A stretch of 64,000 bases of DNA, from positions 744,001 through 808,000 of the forward strand of contig JACONN010000005.1 of NCBI GenBank assembly GCA_014323675.1, read 5' to 3'. The notes beneath the pieces were generated by a model. It searched no databases. It was not told where the DNA came from and saw nothing but the letters and a program-made list of their open reading frames with translations. Within the stretch, counting starts at the first letter, position 1, and each line of letters opens with the position of its first letter. Shown here in pieces: positions 53,229 to 63,003 of the stretch. The position numbers and the translations under genes are program-made. This DNA comes from Hormoscilla sp. GM7CHS1pb (lineage in GTDB: Bacteria; Cyanobacteriota; Cyanobacteriia; Cyanobacteriales; Desertifilaceae).

Positions 53229-54104
53229 ATGAAAAATATGACTTTTTACATCGTGGATGTGTTTGCTATCGAGAAATCTACTGGCAATCAACTGGCCGTG
53301 TTTCTGGATGCGGGAGCAATATCTGATGCCGAAATGCAACAAATTGCTCTGGAAATGAATTATTCAGAAACTACATTCATCACCTCAAATGAAATGCGAT
53401 CGGGGGGGGGATACGACGTGCGAATTTTCACCCCGAACAAGGAACTACCGTTTGCGGGTCATCCCACTTTAGGTACGGCCTTCATTATACAGCAAGCGTT
53501 GATTAAAAAGCCAGCTTCGCGAGTCAACTTGAATCTGAAGGTAGGGCAAATTCCCGTTACCTGGGAAGGGGAATTTCTCTGGATGCGCCAAAATCAGCCG
53601 ACTTTTCACCGGGAATTGCCAGCAGAGGCGATCGCCCCGGTACTGAATCTAGGGGTAGATGACATAGATACGCGGTTTCCAATTCAAGAAGTTAACACGG
53701 GCATTCCGTTTATTATTGTACCTTTGCGGACCCACAAAGCGCTGAAAGCTTGTCGGACCGATCGGGGGAAATACTTTGAATTAGTGGAGAAGACGGCAGC
53801 GAAGGAAATGTTAGTATTTTGCCCAGAGACTTACTCTCCAGAGAATAATCTCAGCGTGCGAGTATTTGCCGAATATTTAGGCATTCCCGAAGATCCGGCA
53901 ACGGGGAGTGCCAATGGTTGTTTAGCGGGATATTTGGTAAAACATGAGTATTTTGGAGAAGACTCAATTAACATGCGAGTCGAACAGGGATATGAAATTA
54001 ACCGACCGTCTTTGCTGTTGCTAAAAGCGCAGAAATGCCAGTCAGGTATAGAAGTTAACGTGGGAGGAAAAGTGGTGATGGTTGCCAAGGGAGAATGGGT
54101 TTAG
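53229..54104 (+). CDS. PhzF family epimerase/isomerase-like protein
   Basis: 291 residues from MKNMTFYIVDVFAIEKSTGN. Catalytic Glu in NYSETTFI, PFAGHPTLGTAF and the C-terminal DPATGSANG are the PhzF hallmarks. Family members are diaminopimelate-epimerase-like; PhzF itself acts in phenazine synthesis, but no phenazine genes are present, so the substrate is unknown. A longer in-frame extension to 53118 reads through repeats and is rejected. Confidence 0.88.
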   Translation: MKNMTFYIVDVFAIEKSTGNQLAVFLDAGAISDAEMQQIALEMNYSETTFITSNEMRSGGGYDVRIFTPNKELPFAGHPTLGTAFIIQQALIKKPASRVNLNLKVGQIPVTWEGEFLWMRQNQPTFHRELPAEAIAPVLNLGVDDIDTRFPIQEVNTGIPFIIVPLRTHKALKACRTDRGKYFELVEKTAAKEMLVFCPETYSPENNLSVRVFAEYLGIPEDPATGSANGCLAGYLVKHEYFGEDSINMRVEQGYEINRPSLLLLKAQKCQSGIEVNVGGKVVMVAKGEWV

Positions 54105-54107
54105 CAA

Positions 54108-54250
54108 TTGTAGGTTGGGTTTCGTTCCTCAACCCAACAGCCCTAAAGTAACCCAACCTACAGATATGGTATTATAATAGAATTGTAGGTTGGGTTTCGT
54201 TCCTCAACCCAACAGCCCCAACCTACAGAGATAATGTTATAATAGAAGCC
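54108..54250. repeat. AATTGTAGGTTGGGTTTCG repeat, two copies
   Basis: AATTGTAGGTTGGGTTTCGT with CTCAACCCAACAGCCC, at 54108 and 54180, followed by ACCCAACCTACAGA inverted pieces and TATTATAATAGA. Typical insertion-prone hairpin repeat. Confidence 0.75.
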
Positions 54251-54264
54251 AGCAGGGTAATCAA

Positions 54265-54582
54265 ATGAAAAATATGAAAGTCAAGCTACCAGAAGAGAAG
54301 ATTGAAGAGTTTTGTCGCCGCTGGCAGATAACAGAGTTAGCTGTGTTTGGTTCAGTCCTGCGAGATGACTTTCGACCTGACAGCGATATCGACTTTTTGG
54401 TGAGTTTCGCACCGGATGAAAACTGGAGTTTATTCGACCTAGTTGACATGGAACGGGAATTAGCGGCTATCGTGGGCCGAAAGGTTGACTTAATTGAAAA
54501 AGTGGCGATCGAACGCAGTCACAATAAGCTGCGTCGCAAAGAAATTTTATCAACTGCACAAACTTTTTATGTCACGAGATAA
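54265..54582 (+). CDS. mntA: MNT-type nucleotidyltransferase (antitoxin)
   Basis: 105 residues with FGSVLRDDFRPDSDIDFLV, the GSxxR...DxD nucleotidyltransferase core. In HEPN/MNT modules it AMPylates and silences the HEPN toxin. Its end overlaps the next start by 11 bp. Confidence 0.88.
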   Translation: MKNMKVKLPEEKIEEFCRRWQITELAVFGSVLRDDFRPDSDIDFLVSFAPDENWSLFDLVDMERELAAIVGRKVDLIEKVAIERSHNKLRRKEILSTAQTFYVTR

Positions 54583-54913
54583 TCAGACTATACGGGATTT
54601 AGCCAAGGCAGCGGCGTTGATCGTTGAGTTCAAAGAAGGAATAGATAAAGCTACCTTTCTCAAGGATGTCAAAACGCAATCAGCCATACTATATCAGTTT
54701 GCGATTTTAGGCGAAGCGGTGAAGCGGCTTTCTTGGTCGTTCCGCGAACAACACGAGGAGATCCCTTGGTCATCGATTGCTGGAATGCGTGACAAGCTGA
54801 TCCATGATTACGATGGCGTTAATCTGGAGAGAGTCTGGAAGACAGCATCAGAAAATATTCCAGAGTTCTTGGCTATGATTGAACCGTTACTGACGGTTGA
54901 AGAAGAAGAGTGA
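54572..54913 (+). CDS. hepT: HEPN (DUF86) toxin
   Basis: 113 residues from MSRDNQTIRDLAKAAALIVE. The RNase motif R-x4-H with Tyr target appears as MRDKLIHDYDGV. Partner of the MNT gene upstream. A longer frame from 54494 overlaps the antitoxin and is rejected. Confidence 0.88.
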   Translation, partial: SRDNQTIRDLAKAAALIVEFKEGIDKATFLKDVKTQSAILYQFAILGEAVKRLSWSFREQHEEIPWSSIAGMRDKLIHDYDGVNLERVWKTASENIPEFLAMIEPLLTVEEEE

Positions 54914-54933
54914 TAAATTTCGGAGGTGAAGTT

Positions 54934-55572
54934 ATGGTGGAGACAATTCAAGCGAAGAATCTGGAACTGCATGAAGTAGAAGAAAAATTTGGTCTGGAAT
55001 TGGTGGATGACGATCGTTTCTTCCGGGAATGGCAGGACGATCTGCCGGAACTTACCGATATAGAAAGGCAACGGTTAGACCGGGTGAAAGCCTGCTATTT
55101 GCACATCTCTAAATATCCCATGTTGGAAGAAAGCGTAAAAATGGTCGTGCTTTCACCGTTGCTGGATTTAGCAGGATTTTATCTGCCGCCGTTTAGAATC
55201 ACAACAGAAAAGCAGGTGCAAATTGCAGTGGAGGATGAAGAGATAATTATCAAAGGAGAACTTGATGTGCTGGTTCTACATAACAATTTTTGGGTTTTAG
55301 TTATCGAGTCGAAACGTCATAGCTTGTCTTTAGAACCAGGAATTCCCCAGGTGTTAGCTTATATGCTAGCTAATCGAAATGCTGATTTTTCCGGAACGGT
55401 AAGACCGATGTTTGGCATGGTCACTAATGGGGGAAATTTTATTTTCCTCAAAGTGACTAAACAAGGGACGCAGCAATATGCGAACTCAGATGAGTTTGTG
55501 ATGCGGCGCCGAGATGATTTGTATACTGTCCTGAAGATTTTGAAGCGCATAGGTCAGTTGGCGATCGGGTAG
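54934..55572 (+). CDS. PD-(D/E)XK-type restriction-like protein (HsdR N-terminal-like)
   Basis: 212 residues. A strong Shine-Dalgarno (GGAGGTGA, five bases from ATG 54934) fixes the start; a frame from 54910 is rejected. GELDVLVLHNNFWVLVIESK carries the D and ExK nuclease residues; RPMFGMVTNGGNFIFLKVTK follows. Many cyanobacterial genomes hold such lone proteins similar to the N-terminus of type I restriction subunits. It lies 20 bases after the HEPN gene, so probably in one operon with the toxin-antitoxin pair. Confidence 0.8.
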   Translation: MVETIQAKNLELHEVEEKFGLELVDDDRFFREWQDDLPELTDIERQRLDRVKACYLHISKYPMLEESVKMVVLSPLLDLAGFYLPPFRITTEKQVQIAVEDEEIIIKGELDVLVLHNNFWVLVIESKRHSLSLEPGIPQVLAYMLANRNADFSGTVRPMFGMVTNGGNFIFLKVTKQGTQQYANSDEFVMRRRDDLYTVLKILKRIGQLAIG

Positions 55573-55743
55573 AAAGCGGACAAGAAGCCGACAGGGCGCA
55601 TCTCATATTTGCTTAGACCGCCCGAACCCTAAAGGGCCCGGCTACAGGAACAAAGCCCACGCTCCGGGCCCCCTCCGCTGGGCAGGGGCTAGATTACAAA
55701 AGTGATTAGTTAACCGGTGATTAGAAGATAGGAAATAAGCAAA
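55573..55743. repeat. Dispersed palindromic repeat
   Basis: AACAAAGCCCACGCTCCGGGCCCC and AGGGGCTAGATT, also at 39567-39600 in inverse order. Confidence 0.5.
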
Positions 55744-56100
55744 GTGATTCAGGGTGAAGGATTTACCATCGATGAAAGCAAGTTTGATTTCTTTTTCGGG
55801 CGCGTCACCTCCGGAGCCGACAATACCAGGCGATCGCGCGATAATCTAGAGGGATTGCAGGAACTAGGAATTTCGGAATCTGCCGGAGGAAGATCGCGTC
55901 TCATGCAAATTTTCCAATCAGGCTTGCAGGCTCCGATAATAGATACCATAGAAAAGCGATATGGAACTACAATTGTCAGAAAAGTTGAAGTCGCGGCGGG
56001 AAGAGGAGCTATTGCTGTCAGCTACTTCTACCCGGATGGCGACTTAAACTCTATTCCCAGAATTACTTCGCTTATTCCCATAATCTACCCCCAGGAGTAA
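55744..56100 (+). CDS. Possible polymorphic-toxin C-terminal-like protein
   Basis: 118 residues from GTG 55744: FDFFFGRVTSGADNTRRSRD, NLEGLQELGISESAGGRSRL, then a beta-rich end. The FGRV...N..RS..N...L...GI arrangement resembles C-terminal domains of secreted bacterial toxins, here as a free-standing gene. Five bases separate it from the next gene. The similarity is from memory only. Confidence 0.45.
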   Translation: MIQGEGFTIDESKFDFFFGRVTSGADNTRRSRDNLEGLQELGISESAGGRSRLMQIFQSGLQAPIIDTIEKRYGTTIVRKVEVAAGRGAIAVSYFYPDGDLNSIPRITSLIPIIYPQE

Positions 56101-56105
56101 AAATT

Positions 56106-56606
56106 ATGCTTCTTAAATCCATTAGTAAATCAGAATTCAAGCAAATTGACCCCGCGAGGCAGCTAATTGTCCACGAGTACCCCCGTCAATTTGCTATGCT
56201 AGATTTGGGCCAACCTCTAGGGTGCTATGGACTCAGTTGGCAAAGTTCCTCCCATATTCAGCCAGTTATCGAGCGATCGACAGACCAGCGGACTCTCTGG
56301 ATCGGAGTCGATCGACGCTTGGCCGCGATCGATATGCAGCAAGGCAACGTTTGCATCTCCTTATCCGTGATAATGCCAATTTTTCAAATCCTGATTGTCG
56401 AGAATCTTACAGCTATCCTCACGGAACTGGAAGTTTTACTCTTCAGTGCAAATCGGACTCTCAAGTGTTTTGATGTTTTACCAGATTTAACGGCAAATAT
56501 ATCAGTGTATGGATCTGATTTTATGATTCAAATGTTCGATGGTTCCAGCTTCACTTTAACTCGATCGGGGCTAATTAAACCGATGGTCCCAGCTATGCAG
56601 TTGTGA
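56106..56606 (+). CDS. Hypothetical protein, possible immunity partner
   Basis: 166 residues: LIVHEYPRQFAMLDLGQPLG, TLWIGVDRRLAAIDMQQGNV and LTAILTELEVLLFSANRTLK. No motif recognised. Tight coupling to the upstream gene suggests a toxin/immunity or structural pair. The frame is intact. Confidence 0.5.
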   Translation: MLLKSISKSEFKQIDPARQLIVHEYPRQFAMLDLGQPLGCYGLSWQSSSHIQPVIERSTDQRTLWIGVDRRLAAIDMQQGNVCISLSVIMPIFQILIVENLTAILTELEVLLFSANRTLKCFDVLPDLTANISVYGSDFMIQMFDGSSFTLTRSGLIKPMVPAMQL

Positions 56607-56759
56607 CCGTGCGATCGGCAGCAAGAGATAAAATAGGGTGCAACGATAATGATATAGCTCGCGCAGGCGGGCTTTGTTCCGGTAGCCCCACCCCTCGTTC
56701 CCTGGCTCCCGCCTGGGAACGGGTGAGGGCGGTGGAAAGAAGATCGGGAGTCAGAAAAA

Positions 56760-57602
56760 GTGGACTTAAAAGAACGGCTACATAGCCATTTGCTACATAT
56801 AGTGCGCGATCGGGATCCATACTTGGCCACCGCCGGACATTTCTTCGTGCAGGAATACATCCGGGAACAGCTATCAGAATGGGGAACTGTAGAAACAGAT
56901 GAATTTCTAGTCAATGGCAGGACTCATAAAAATCTCATCCTCCATCTGGCAACTGCTACCAACAAGCACAAACCCCCCATCTTAATTGGCGCCCATTATG
57001 ATACCGTACCGGGAAGCCCTGGAGCTGATGATAATGCCACGGGAGTAGCAGTTCTATTAGAATTGGCAAGAATATTCGCTGCGGAACCCGGGAAATATCC
57101 CCTGCAACTGGTGGCCTTCGACCTGGAAGAATTCAGTTTATTGGGTAGTAGCCATTATGCTACCCAACTCAAGCAACAGCAGCAACCACTCCGTTTAATG
57201 ATTTCTCTGGAAATGCTGGGTTATTGCGACCATTCTCCCAATTCCCAAGACTACCCAGTAGAGGTGTTAAAATACTTTTACCCCCATCAGGGGAACTTTA
57301 TCGCCCTGATTGGCAATTTGCCCACATTGCTTGACATGCTCCGCATTTCCCATATAATTAGTAAAAGGGGCATTAATTGTCGATGGTTGCCAGTGCCCGA
57401 TCGGGGTTTAATTCTGCCCGATACGCGACGCAGCGACCATTCCCCTTTCTGGGATGCGGGTTATCGATCGCTCATGGTGACGGATACAGCTAATTTGCGC
57501 AATCCCCATTATCATCAAGGCAGCGACAGCCTTGACACTTTGGATTTAGATTTTCTTACTGGTGTCTGTCGCGGTTTAGCAGCTAGCATCCGTTATCTAT
57601 AA
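56760..57602 (+). CDS. M28 family zinc peptidase
   Basis: 280 residues starting at GTG 56760 (MDLKERLHSHLLHIVRDRDP). Zinc/catalytic residues: GAHYDTVPGSPGADDNATG (His, Asp), FDLEEFSLLGS (Glu-Glu) and SDHSPFWDAGY (His). Aminopeptidase-type. No signal peptide is visible, so it may act in the cytoplasm. A repeat with CGTTCCCTGGCTCCCGCCTG lies just upstream. Confidence 0.88.
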   Translation: MDLKERLHSHLLHIVRDRDPYLATAGHFFVQEYIREQLSEWGTVETDEFLVNGRTHKNLILHLATATNKHKPPILIGAHYDTVPGSPGADDNATGVAVLLELARIFAAEPGKYPLQLVAFDLEEFSLLGSSHYATQLKQQQQPLRLMISLEMLGYCDHSPNSQDYPVEVLKYFYPHQGNFIALIGNLPTLLDMLRISHIISKRGINCRWLPVPDRGLILPDTRRSDHSPFWDAGYRSLMVTDTANLRNPHYHQGSDSLDTLDLDFLTGVCRGLAASIRYL

Positions 57603-57608
57603 TACCAT

Positions 57609-58075
57609 ACTTCACTTCGCTGTTAGCCCGCCTCTGGTTCAAACCAGAGCGTTACCAGGCGGGAGCCAGGTAACGAGGCTAAAGTCGGTTAAAACCGACT
57701 AATAAAATAATGCTTAAAAACTATTTTATTTTGAATAACATGTTATAATGATAATTGCTCGTTCCCTGGCTCCGCCTGGGAACGCACACCTTTCGAGGCG
57801 GATGCCTCCAGGTGGGCCCGCTGTTATTAACTGGAGGCTCTGCCTCCCAAGGTGCGTTCCCAGCCAGAGACTGGGAACGAGGTAATAACATGTTTGCTCG
57901 TTCCCTGGCTCCGCCTGGGAACGCACACCTTTCGAGGCGGATGCCTCCAGGTGGGTTCGCTGTCAATACTTCTTGGTTAAAGACGAAAGCATTGAGTTAA
58001 CTCCCCCGCTGTTATTAACTGGAGGCTCTGCCTCCCAAGGTGCGTTCCCAGCCAGAGACTGGGAACGAGGTAAAC
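57609..58075. repeat. Tandemly repeated palindromic block
   Basis: GTTAGCCCGCCTCTGG...ACCAGGCGGG (57621-57663) and AGTCGGTTAAAACCGACTA (57682-57700). Then GCTCGTTCCCTGGCTCCGCC to GACTGGGAACGAGGTAA occurs at 57759-57885 and again at 57897-58071, the second copy with about 50 bp (CTTCTTGGTTAAAGACGAAA...) inserted. TAACATGTT(A/T) borders both copies. Confidence 0.85.
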
Positions 58076-58115
58076 ATGTTATAATAATTATAATTACAAA
58101 AACAAATGAGGACAA

Positions 58116-61100
58116 ATGACTAATCAAAAATGGCAATTCTGGATTGACAGGGGCGGCACATTTACTGATATCGTAGCTAAAGGTCCGGACGGTCAGTTGG
58201 TAACTCATAAGTTGCTCTCAGAAAATCCCGATCGCTACCCCGATGCGCCCGTACAAGGAATTCGCGATATCTTGGGGCTGAGTCCCGATCGCCCCATGGA
58301 CGGCGATCTGATAGAAGTGGTAAAAATGGGGACAACGGTGGCGACAAATGCATTGCTGGAACGCAAGGGCGATCGCGCGGTTTTGCTAATCACCAAAGGT
58401 TTTCGAGACGCCCTCAGAATTGGCTATCAAAACCGTCCCGACATCTTCGCCCGTCAGATTATTTTACCAGAAATGCTCTACGAACGAGTCATCGAAGTTG
58501 CCGAACGCTACAGCCCCCAGGGAGAAGAGTTAATTGATGTCAATATCGATACAATATCCCCAGCATTGCAAGCTGCTTACGATGACGGAATCCGCAGTTG
58601 CGCCATTGTCTTCATGCACGGTTATCGCTATCCCGAACACGAGCAAAAAGTGGCTGACTTAGCACGGGCGATCGGGTTTACCCAGGTTTCCCCATCCCAT
58701 GCAGTCAGTCCCTTGATGAAACTTGTCAGTCGGGGGGATACTACGGTAGTTGATGCCTATTTATCTCCCATTTTGCGCCGCTATGTCGATCGGGTTTCCA
58801 GCAATTTGGGCCCTGGAACAAACCTGATGTTCATGCAATCGAATGGCGGGTTAGTAAACGCCCAATTGTTCCAGGGAAAAGACAGTATTTTATCAGGTCC
58901 AGCAGGAGGAATTGTCGGTGCCGTCCAGACCAGCGCGATCGCGGGAAAGAAGAAAATCATCACCTTTGATATGGGGGGCACTTCTACGGATGTGGCCCAT
59001 TACAATGGGGAATTGGAACGCAGCTTGGAAACGGAAATTGCCGGGGTCCGTTTGCGCACCCCCATGATGGCAATTCACACCGTCGCAGCGGGTGGCGGTT
59101 CCCTTCTCCAATTCGATAATGGGCGCTATCGCGTCGGTCCCGAATCAGCAGGGGCAAATCCCGGTCCTGCTTGCTATCGCCAGGGCGGTCCCCTAACAGT
59201 AACCGATGCTAACGTGATGCTGGGTAAGTTGCAACCGGAGTTTTTTCCCAAGGTGTTCGGTCCCCAGGGTAATTTGCCCTTAGATGGGGAAATAGTCCAG
59301 GAAAAATTTGCCCAGTTGGCAGCGGAAATAGGAGACGATCGCTTACCGGAAGAAGTAGCAGCAGGATTTGTGGCGATCGCCGTGGAAAACATGGCCAACG
59401 CCATCAAGAAAATCTCCCTCCAGCGAGGATATGACGTTTCCGAATACACCCTCTGCTGCTTTGGGGGGGCGGGGGGACAACACGCCTGCTTAATTGCGGA
59501 TGCCTTGGGAATGCAGCAAGTATTTCTCCATCCTTTTGCGGGAGTATTGTCAGCTTATGGCATGGGTTTAGCGGATATCCGGGTATTGCGGGAACGGACA
59601 GTGGAAGCGCAATTAACCCCTGAATTAGTGCCAGACTTAGAACGGCAGTTGGAAAAATTAGCAGCGTCAGCTTTGACAGAACTCGATCGAGAAAATGATA
59701 TCTCTATCTTGCGCAAGATTCACTTAAAATATCAAGGTACGGATTCATCCTTGATGGTGAATTTCAGCGATGCCGCAGAGATGCGATCGCAGTTTGAGGT
59801 CCAGCATCGCCAGCGTTACGGCTTTGTAATGGAAAATAAACAGTTGATTGTCGAAGCAGTTGCCGTCGAACTGGTGCAGTCTTCAGATGTCCCGGAAGAA
59901 CCGATCGCGCAACGTCGCACGGATGCAGCACCCCAACCAATCGCAAAAGTGCAAATGTATAGTGGTAATAGCTGGCGGGAAACCCCCGTATTTCAGCGAT
60001 CGGACTTACAACCGGGAGACTGCATTACAGGTGCAGCTATTATTATCGAACCCACGGGCACGAATATCATCGAACCCGGATGGCAAGCAGAATTAACCCC
60101 CCGCAATCATTTAATTTTGCAGAAGACTCATAATACAGAAACTCCCCATCACCAATCTGCGATCGCAAATATAGCCTCCCCAGATCCAGTCATGCTGGAA
60201 ATTTTCAATAATCTATTTCGTTCGATCGCCGAACAAATGGGAACTACCCTGCAAAACACCAGCTATTCCGTAAATATCAAAGAAAGGTTAGATTTCTCTT
60301 GTGCCATCTTCGACCAAAAGGGACAATTAGTTGCCAATGCACCCCATATCCCCGTACATCTGGGTTCCATGAGTGAGAGTGTCAACAGTTTGATCTCGGA
60401 GTGCGGCGATCGCCTGAAACCGGGAGATGTTTACATTCTCAACAATCCTTATAATGGGGGTACCCATCTCCCCGACGTGACAGTAATTACTCCCATGTTC
60501 GATGGGGAAAATGGAAGTTATCCTCTCTTTTATGTGGCCTCCCGGGGACATCATGCAGACATTGGCGGGATCGCGCCCGGTTCCATGCCACCTAATAGCA
60601 AGACAGTAGCAGAAGAAGGAGTGCTGTTGGACAATTTTCACCTGGTTGACCGATTTTTCCGGAACGGTGGAAAATTCCGGGAAAAGGAACTGCTAGAAAT
60701 TCTCTGTTCTGGTAAATATCCCGTCCGCAACCCGGTCCAGAATCTCGCCGACTTGCAGGCCCAAATTGCTGCCAATGAAAAGGGTTTGCAGGAACTCGAA
60801 CGGATGGTAGCATCCTATGGTCAGGCCACCGTGCAAGCTTATATGGCCTTCGTTCAGGATAATGCTGAAGAATCAGTCCGTAGGGCGATCGAGACCTTAA
60901 AGAATGGCAGTTTCACTCTGCTACTGGATAATGGCAGTCAGATTCAAGTTACAATCGAGATCGATCGGGCGAGTCGCAGTGCCAAGATAGATTTTACCGG
61001 CACTTCGCCCCAACTGGAGAATAATTTTAATGCCCCATCTGCGGTCTGTAAAGCAGCAGTTCTCTACGTCTTCCGCACCCTGGTAAATGACGATATTCCC

Positions 61101-61730
61101 CTGAATGCGGGATGTCTGAAACCTTTACAAGTGATTATCCCGGCAGGATCGATGTTAAATCCCCGTTACCCAGCGGCGGTAGTAGCGGGAAATGTAGAAA
61201 CTTCCCAAGCAATTACCGATGCTTTGTATGGGGCCCTGGGGGTAATGGCCGCCTCTCAAGGGACCATGAATAACTTTACCTTTGGGAACGATCGCTATCA
61301 ATATTATGAAACAATTTGTGGAGGTTCGGGTGCGGGAGCAAACTTCCATGGCACCGATGCAGTCCATACTCACATGACCAATTCTCGCCTGACAGATCCG
61401 GAAGTATTGGAATGGCGATTTCCGGTACTTTTGACCAGCTTTGCCATTCGAGAGAATAGTGGTGGACAGGGGCGTCATGCTGGGGGAAATGGGGTGGTAC
61501 GTCGCCTGCGTTTTCTGGAACCGATGACTGCTGGAATACTTTCCAGTCGGCGTGTAATTGCACCTTTTGGGTTGCAGGGTGGTGCAGCGGGTGCTTTAGG
61601 AAAGAATTACGTGCAGCGCAGTGATGGGACTGTGGTAGAATTGGGGAGTACCGCGACTGTCGAGATGGCAGCGGGAGATGAATTTGTCATTGAAACACCT
61701 GGTGGTGGCGGATATGGTATGCTAGAGTAA
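58116..61730 (+). CDS. 5-oxoprolinase / hydantoinase A+B fusion
   Basis: 1204 residues. The HyuA half (residues ~1-650: DRGGTFTDIVAKGPDGQLV, ITFDMGGTSTDVAHYNGELE) is an ASKHA-type ATP-using module; the HyuB half (~690-1204: VANAPHIPVHLGSMSESV, GDVYILNNPYNGGTHLPDVT, GGSGAGANFHGTDAVHTHMT) completes the enzyme. Fused forms are ATP-dependent 5-oxoprolinases that open 5-oxoproline to glutamate, or N-methylhydantoinases; length and fusion favour the first. Start ATG 58116 after ATGAGGACAA. Long, uninterrupted frame. Confidence 0.9.
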   Translation: MTNQKWQFWIDRGGTFTDIVAKGPDGQLVTHKLLSENPDRYPDAPVQGIRDILGLSPDRPMDGDLIEVVKMGTTVATNALLERKGDRAVLLITKGFRDALRIGYQNRPDIFARQIILPEMLYERVIEVAERYSPQGEELIDVNIDTISPALQAAYDDGIRSCAIVFMHGYRYPEHEQKVADLARAIGFTQVSPSHAVSPLMKLVSRGDTTVVDAYLSPILRRYVDRVSSNLGPGTNLMFMQSNGGLVNAQLFQGKDSILSGPAGGIVGAVQTSAIAGKKKIITFDMGGTSTDVAHYNGELERSLETEIAGVRLRTPMMAIHTVAAGGGSLLQFDNGRYRVGPESAGANPGPACYRQGGPLTVTDANVMLGKLQPEFFPKVFGPQGNLPLDGEIVQEKFAQLAAEIGDDRLPEEVAAGFVAIAVENMANAIKKISLQRGYDVSEYTLCCFGGAGGQHACLIADALGMQQVFLHPFAGVLSAYGMGLADIRVLRERTVEAQLTPELVPDLERQLEKLAASALTELDRENDISILRKIHLKYQGTDSSLMVNFSDAAEMRSQFEVQHRQRYGFVMENKQLIVEAVAVELVQSSDVPEEPIAQRRTDAAPQPIAKVQMYSGNSWRETPVFQRSDLQPGDCITGAAIIIEPTGTNIIEPGWQAELTPRNHLILQKTHNTETPHHQSAIANIASPDPVMLEIFNNLFRSIAEQMGTTLQNTSYSVNIKERLDFSCAIFDQKGQLVANAPHIPVHLGSMSESVNSLISECGDRLKPGDVYILNNPYNGGTHLPDVTVITPMFDGENGSYPLFYVASRGHHADIGGIAPGSMPPNSKTVAEEGVLLDNFHLVDRFFRNGGKFREKELLEILCSGKYPVRNPVQNLADLQAQIAANEKGLQELERMVASYGQATVQAYMAFVQDNAEESVRRAIETLKNGSFTLLLDNGSQIQVTIEIDRASRSAKIDFTGTSPQLENNFNAPSAVCKAAVLYVFRTLVNDDIPLNAGCLKPLQVIIPAGSMLNPRYPAAVVAGNVETSQAITDALYGALGVMAASQGTMNNFTFGNDRYQYYETICGGSGAGANFHGTDAVHTHMTNSRLTDPEVLEWRFPVLLTSFAIRENSGGQGRHAGGNGVVRRLRFLEPMTAGILSSRRVIAPFGLQGGAAGALGKNYVQRSDGTVVELGSTATVEMAAGDEFVIETPGGGGYGMLE

Positions 61731-61878
61731 GAGTAGTAGGGTGGGTTAGGCGCACAATCATCTGGCAGGCGCGGGGGAGATCAATTAGGATTTTTGCGCC
61801 GTAACCCACCACAACGGCTAACTTGTCAAAGATATTCTCAGAGTAAGTTCATACCAACTGTGGAGGATAAGAGAGGTC
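61731..61878. other. Short gap with GTAGGGTGGGTTA repeat
   Basis: GTAGGGTGGGTTAGGCGCAC and its inverse GCGCCGTAACCCACCAC frame 61738-61814, a hairpin-type repeat after the oxoprolinase. Confidence 0.6.
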
Positions 61879-63003
61879 ATGACCGACAATGCTTTTTTCG
61901 ACGAGTCTAGACAACAGTCCCTCGTCAAAGCTGAAATAGTCGCTAAATACTTTTGGGCTTGGGCAAAAGTGATTATACAGGCAAATAAAAAACGGAGAAA
62001 CATCGCCTATATCGATCTATTTTCTGGTCTAGGTCGCTACCAAGATGGTTCTCAGTCTACACCATTACTGATTTTGGAGCGTGCTATTACCGATCCTGAT
62101 ATGCGAGAGCTGTTAGTAACCATCTTTAACGACGTAGACTCGGACAACACTCAGTCGCTTCAGCAAGCCATCAATTCCCTGCCCAAGATAGACAGCTTAA
62201 AACACAGACCAATAATTCTCAACACCGAGGTAGGAGAAGACATTGTCGGGGCATTGGAGGAAATAAAATTAGATCCTACACTATTTTTTGTAGATCCTTG
62301 GGGTTACAAGGGTTTGTCATTACGTCTGATCGGCTCAGTAATCAAGAATTGGGGGTGTGATTCTATATTTTTCTTCAACTATAACCGGATAAATATGGGG
62401 TTACATAATCCAGCGGTAGAGAAACACATGAATTCCCTGTTTGGCAAAGAACGAGCGGATATGCTGCGGGAAAAACTTGAATTGAAGCGCCCCCACGAAC
62501 GAGAGTTAATAATTTTGGAGGAGCTCTCTCAAGCTCTCAAGGAAATAGGCGGCGAGTACGTTCTACCATTCTGCTTCAAAGACGACAGGGGAACCAGAAC
62601 TAGCCATCACCTGATTTTTGTATCGAAGCACATGCGTGGTTACTCAATCATGAAAAAGATTATGGCTAACGCAAGCTCTAGTACAGAGCAAGGCGTGCCA
62701 TCTTTTGAGTATAATCGAGCCACAGAAGAACAACCTCTACTTTTTGAGCTTTCACGTCCCCTTGATGAACTTGAAGATATGTTGCTGGATAAATTTGCGG
62801 GTAGAACCATGACTATGATCGAGGTTTATAACGAGCACCACGTTGGTACGCCCTATATCGATAAAAACTACAAGGAAGCTCTCCGGAAGCTAGAGCAGCA
62901 AGGCAAAATAACAGCCTCACCGCCTGCTAGCCAACGACGCAAAAACAAAGGAAAACTCACATTTGGAGACAATGTGAGAGTTACATTCCCACCGAAGCAG
63001 TAG
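61879..63003 (+). CDS. tcmP: Three-Cys-motif partner protein TcmP
   Basis: 374 residues. FFDESRQQSLVKAEIVAKYF, YIDLFSGLGRYQDG, TLFFVDPWGYKGLSLRLI and SIFFFNYNRINMGL match the TcmP family, which is named for sitting beside a protein with a three-cysteine motif (phage Gp37/Gp68, DUF5131). IDLFSG and DPWGYKG look like motifs of a Rossmann methyltransferase-like fold. The C-terminus (YNEHHVGTPYIDKNYKEALR, LEQQGKI) resembles a winged helix. Convergent with the DUF5131 gene; the two 3' ends overlap by 23 bp. Confidence 0.88.
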   Translation: MTDNAFFDESRQQSLVKAEIVAKYFWAWAKVIIQANKKRRNIAYIDLFSGLGRYQDGSQSTPLLILERAITDPDMRELLVTIFNDVDSDNTQSLQQAINSLPKIDSLKHRPIILNTEVGEDIVGALEEIKLDPTLFFVDPWGYKGLSLRLIGSVIKNWGCDSIFFFNYNRINMGLHNPAVEKHMNSLFGKERADMLREKLELKRPHERELIILEELSQALKEIGGEYVLPFCFKDDRGTRTSHHLIFVSKHMRGYSIMKKIMANASSSTEQGVPSFEYNRATEEQPLLFELSRPLDELEDMLLDKFAGRTMTMIEVYNEHHVGTPYIDKNYKEALRKLEQQGKITASPPASQRRKNKGKLTFGDNVRVTFPPKQ

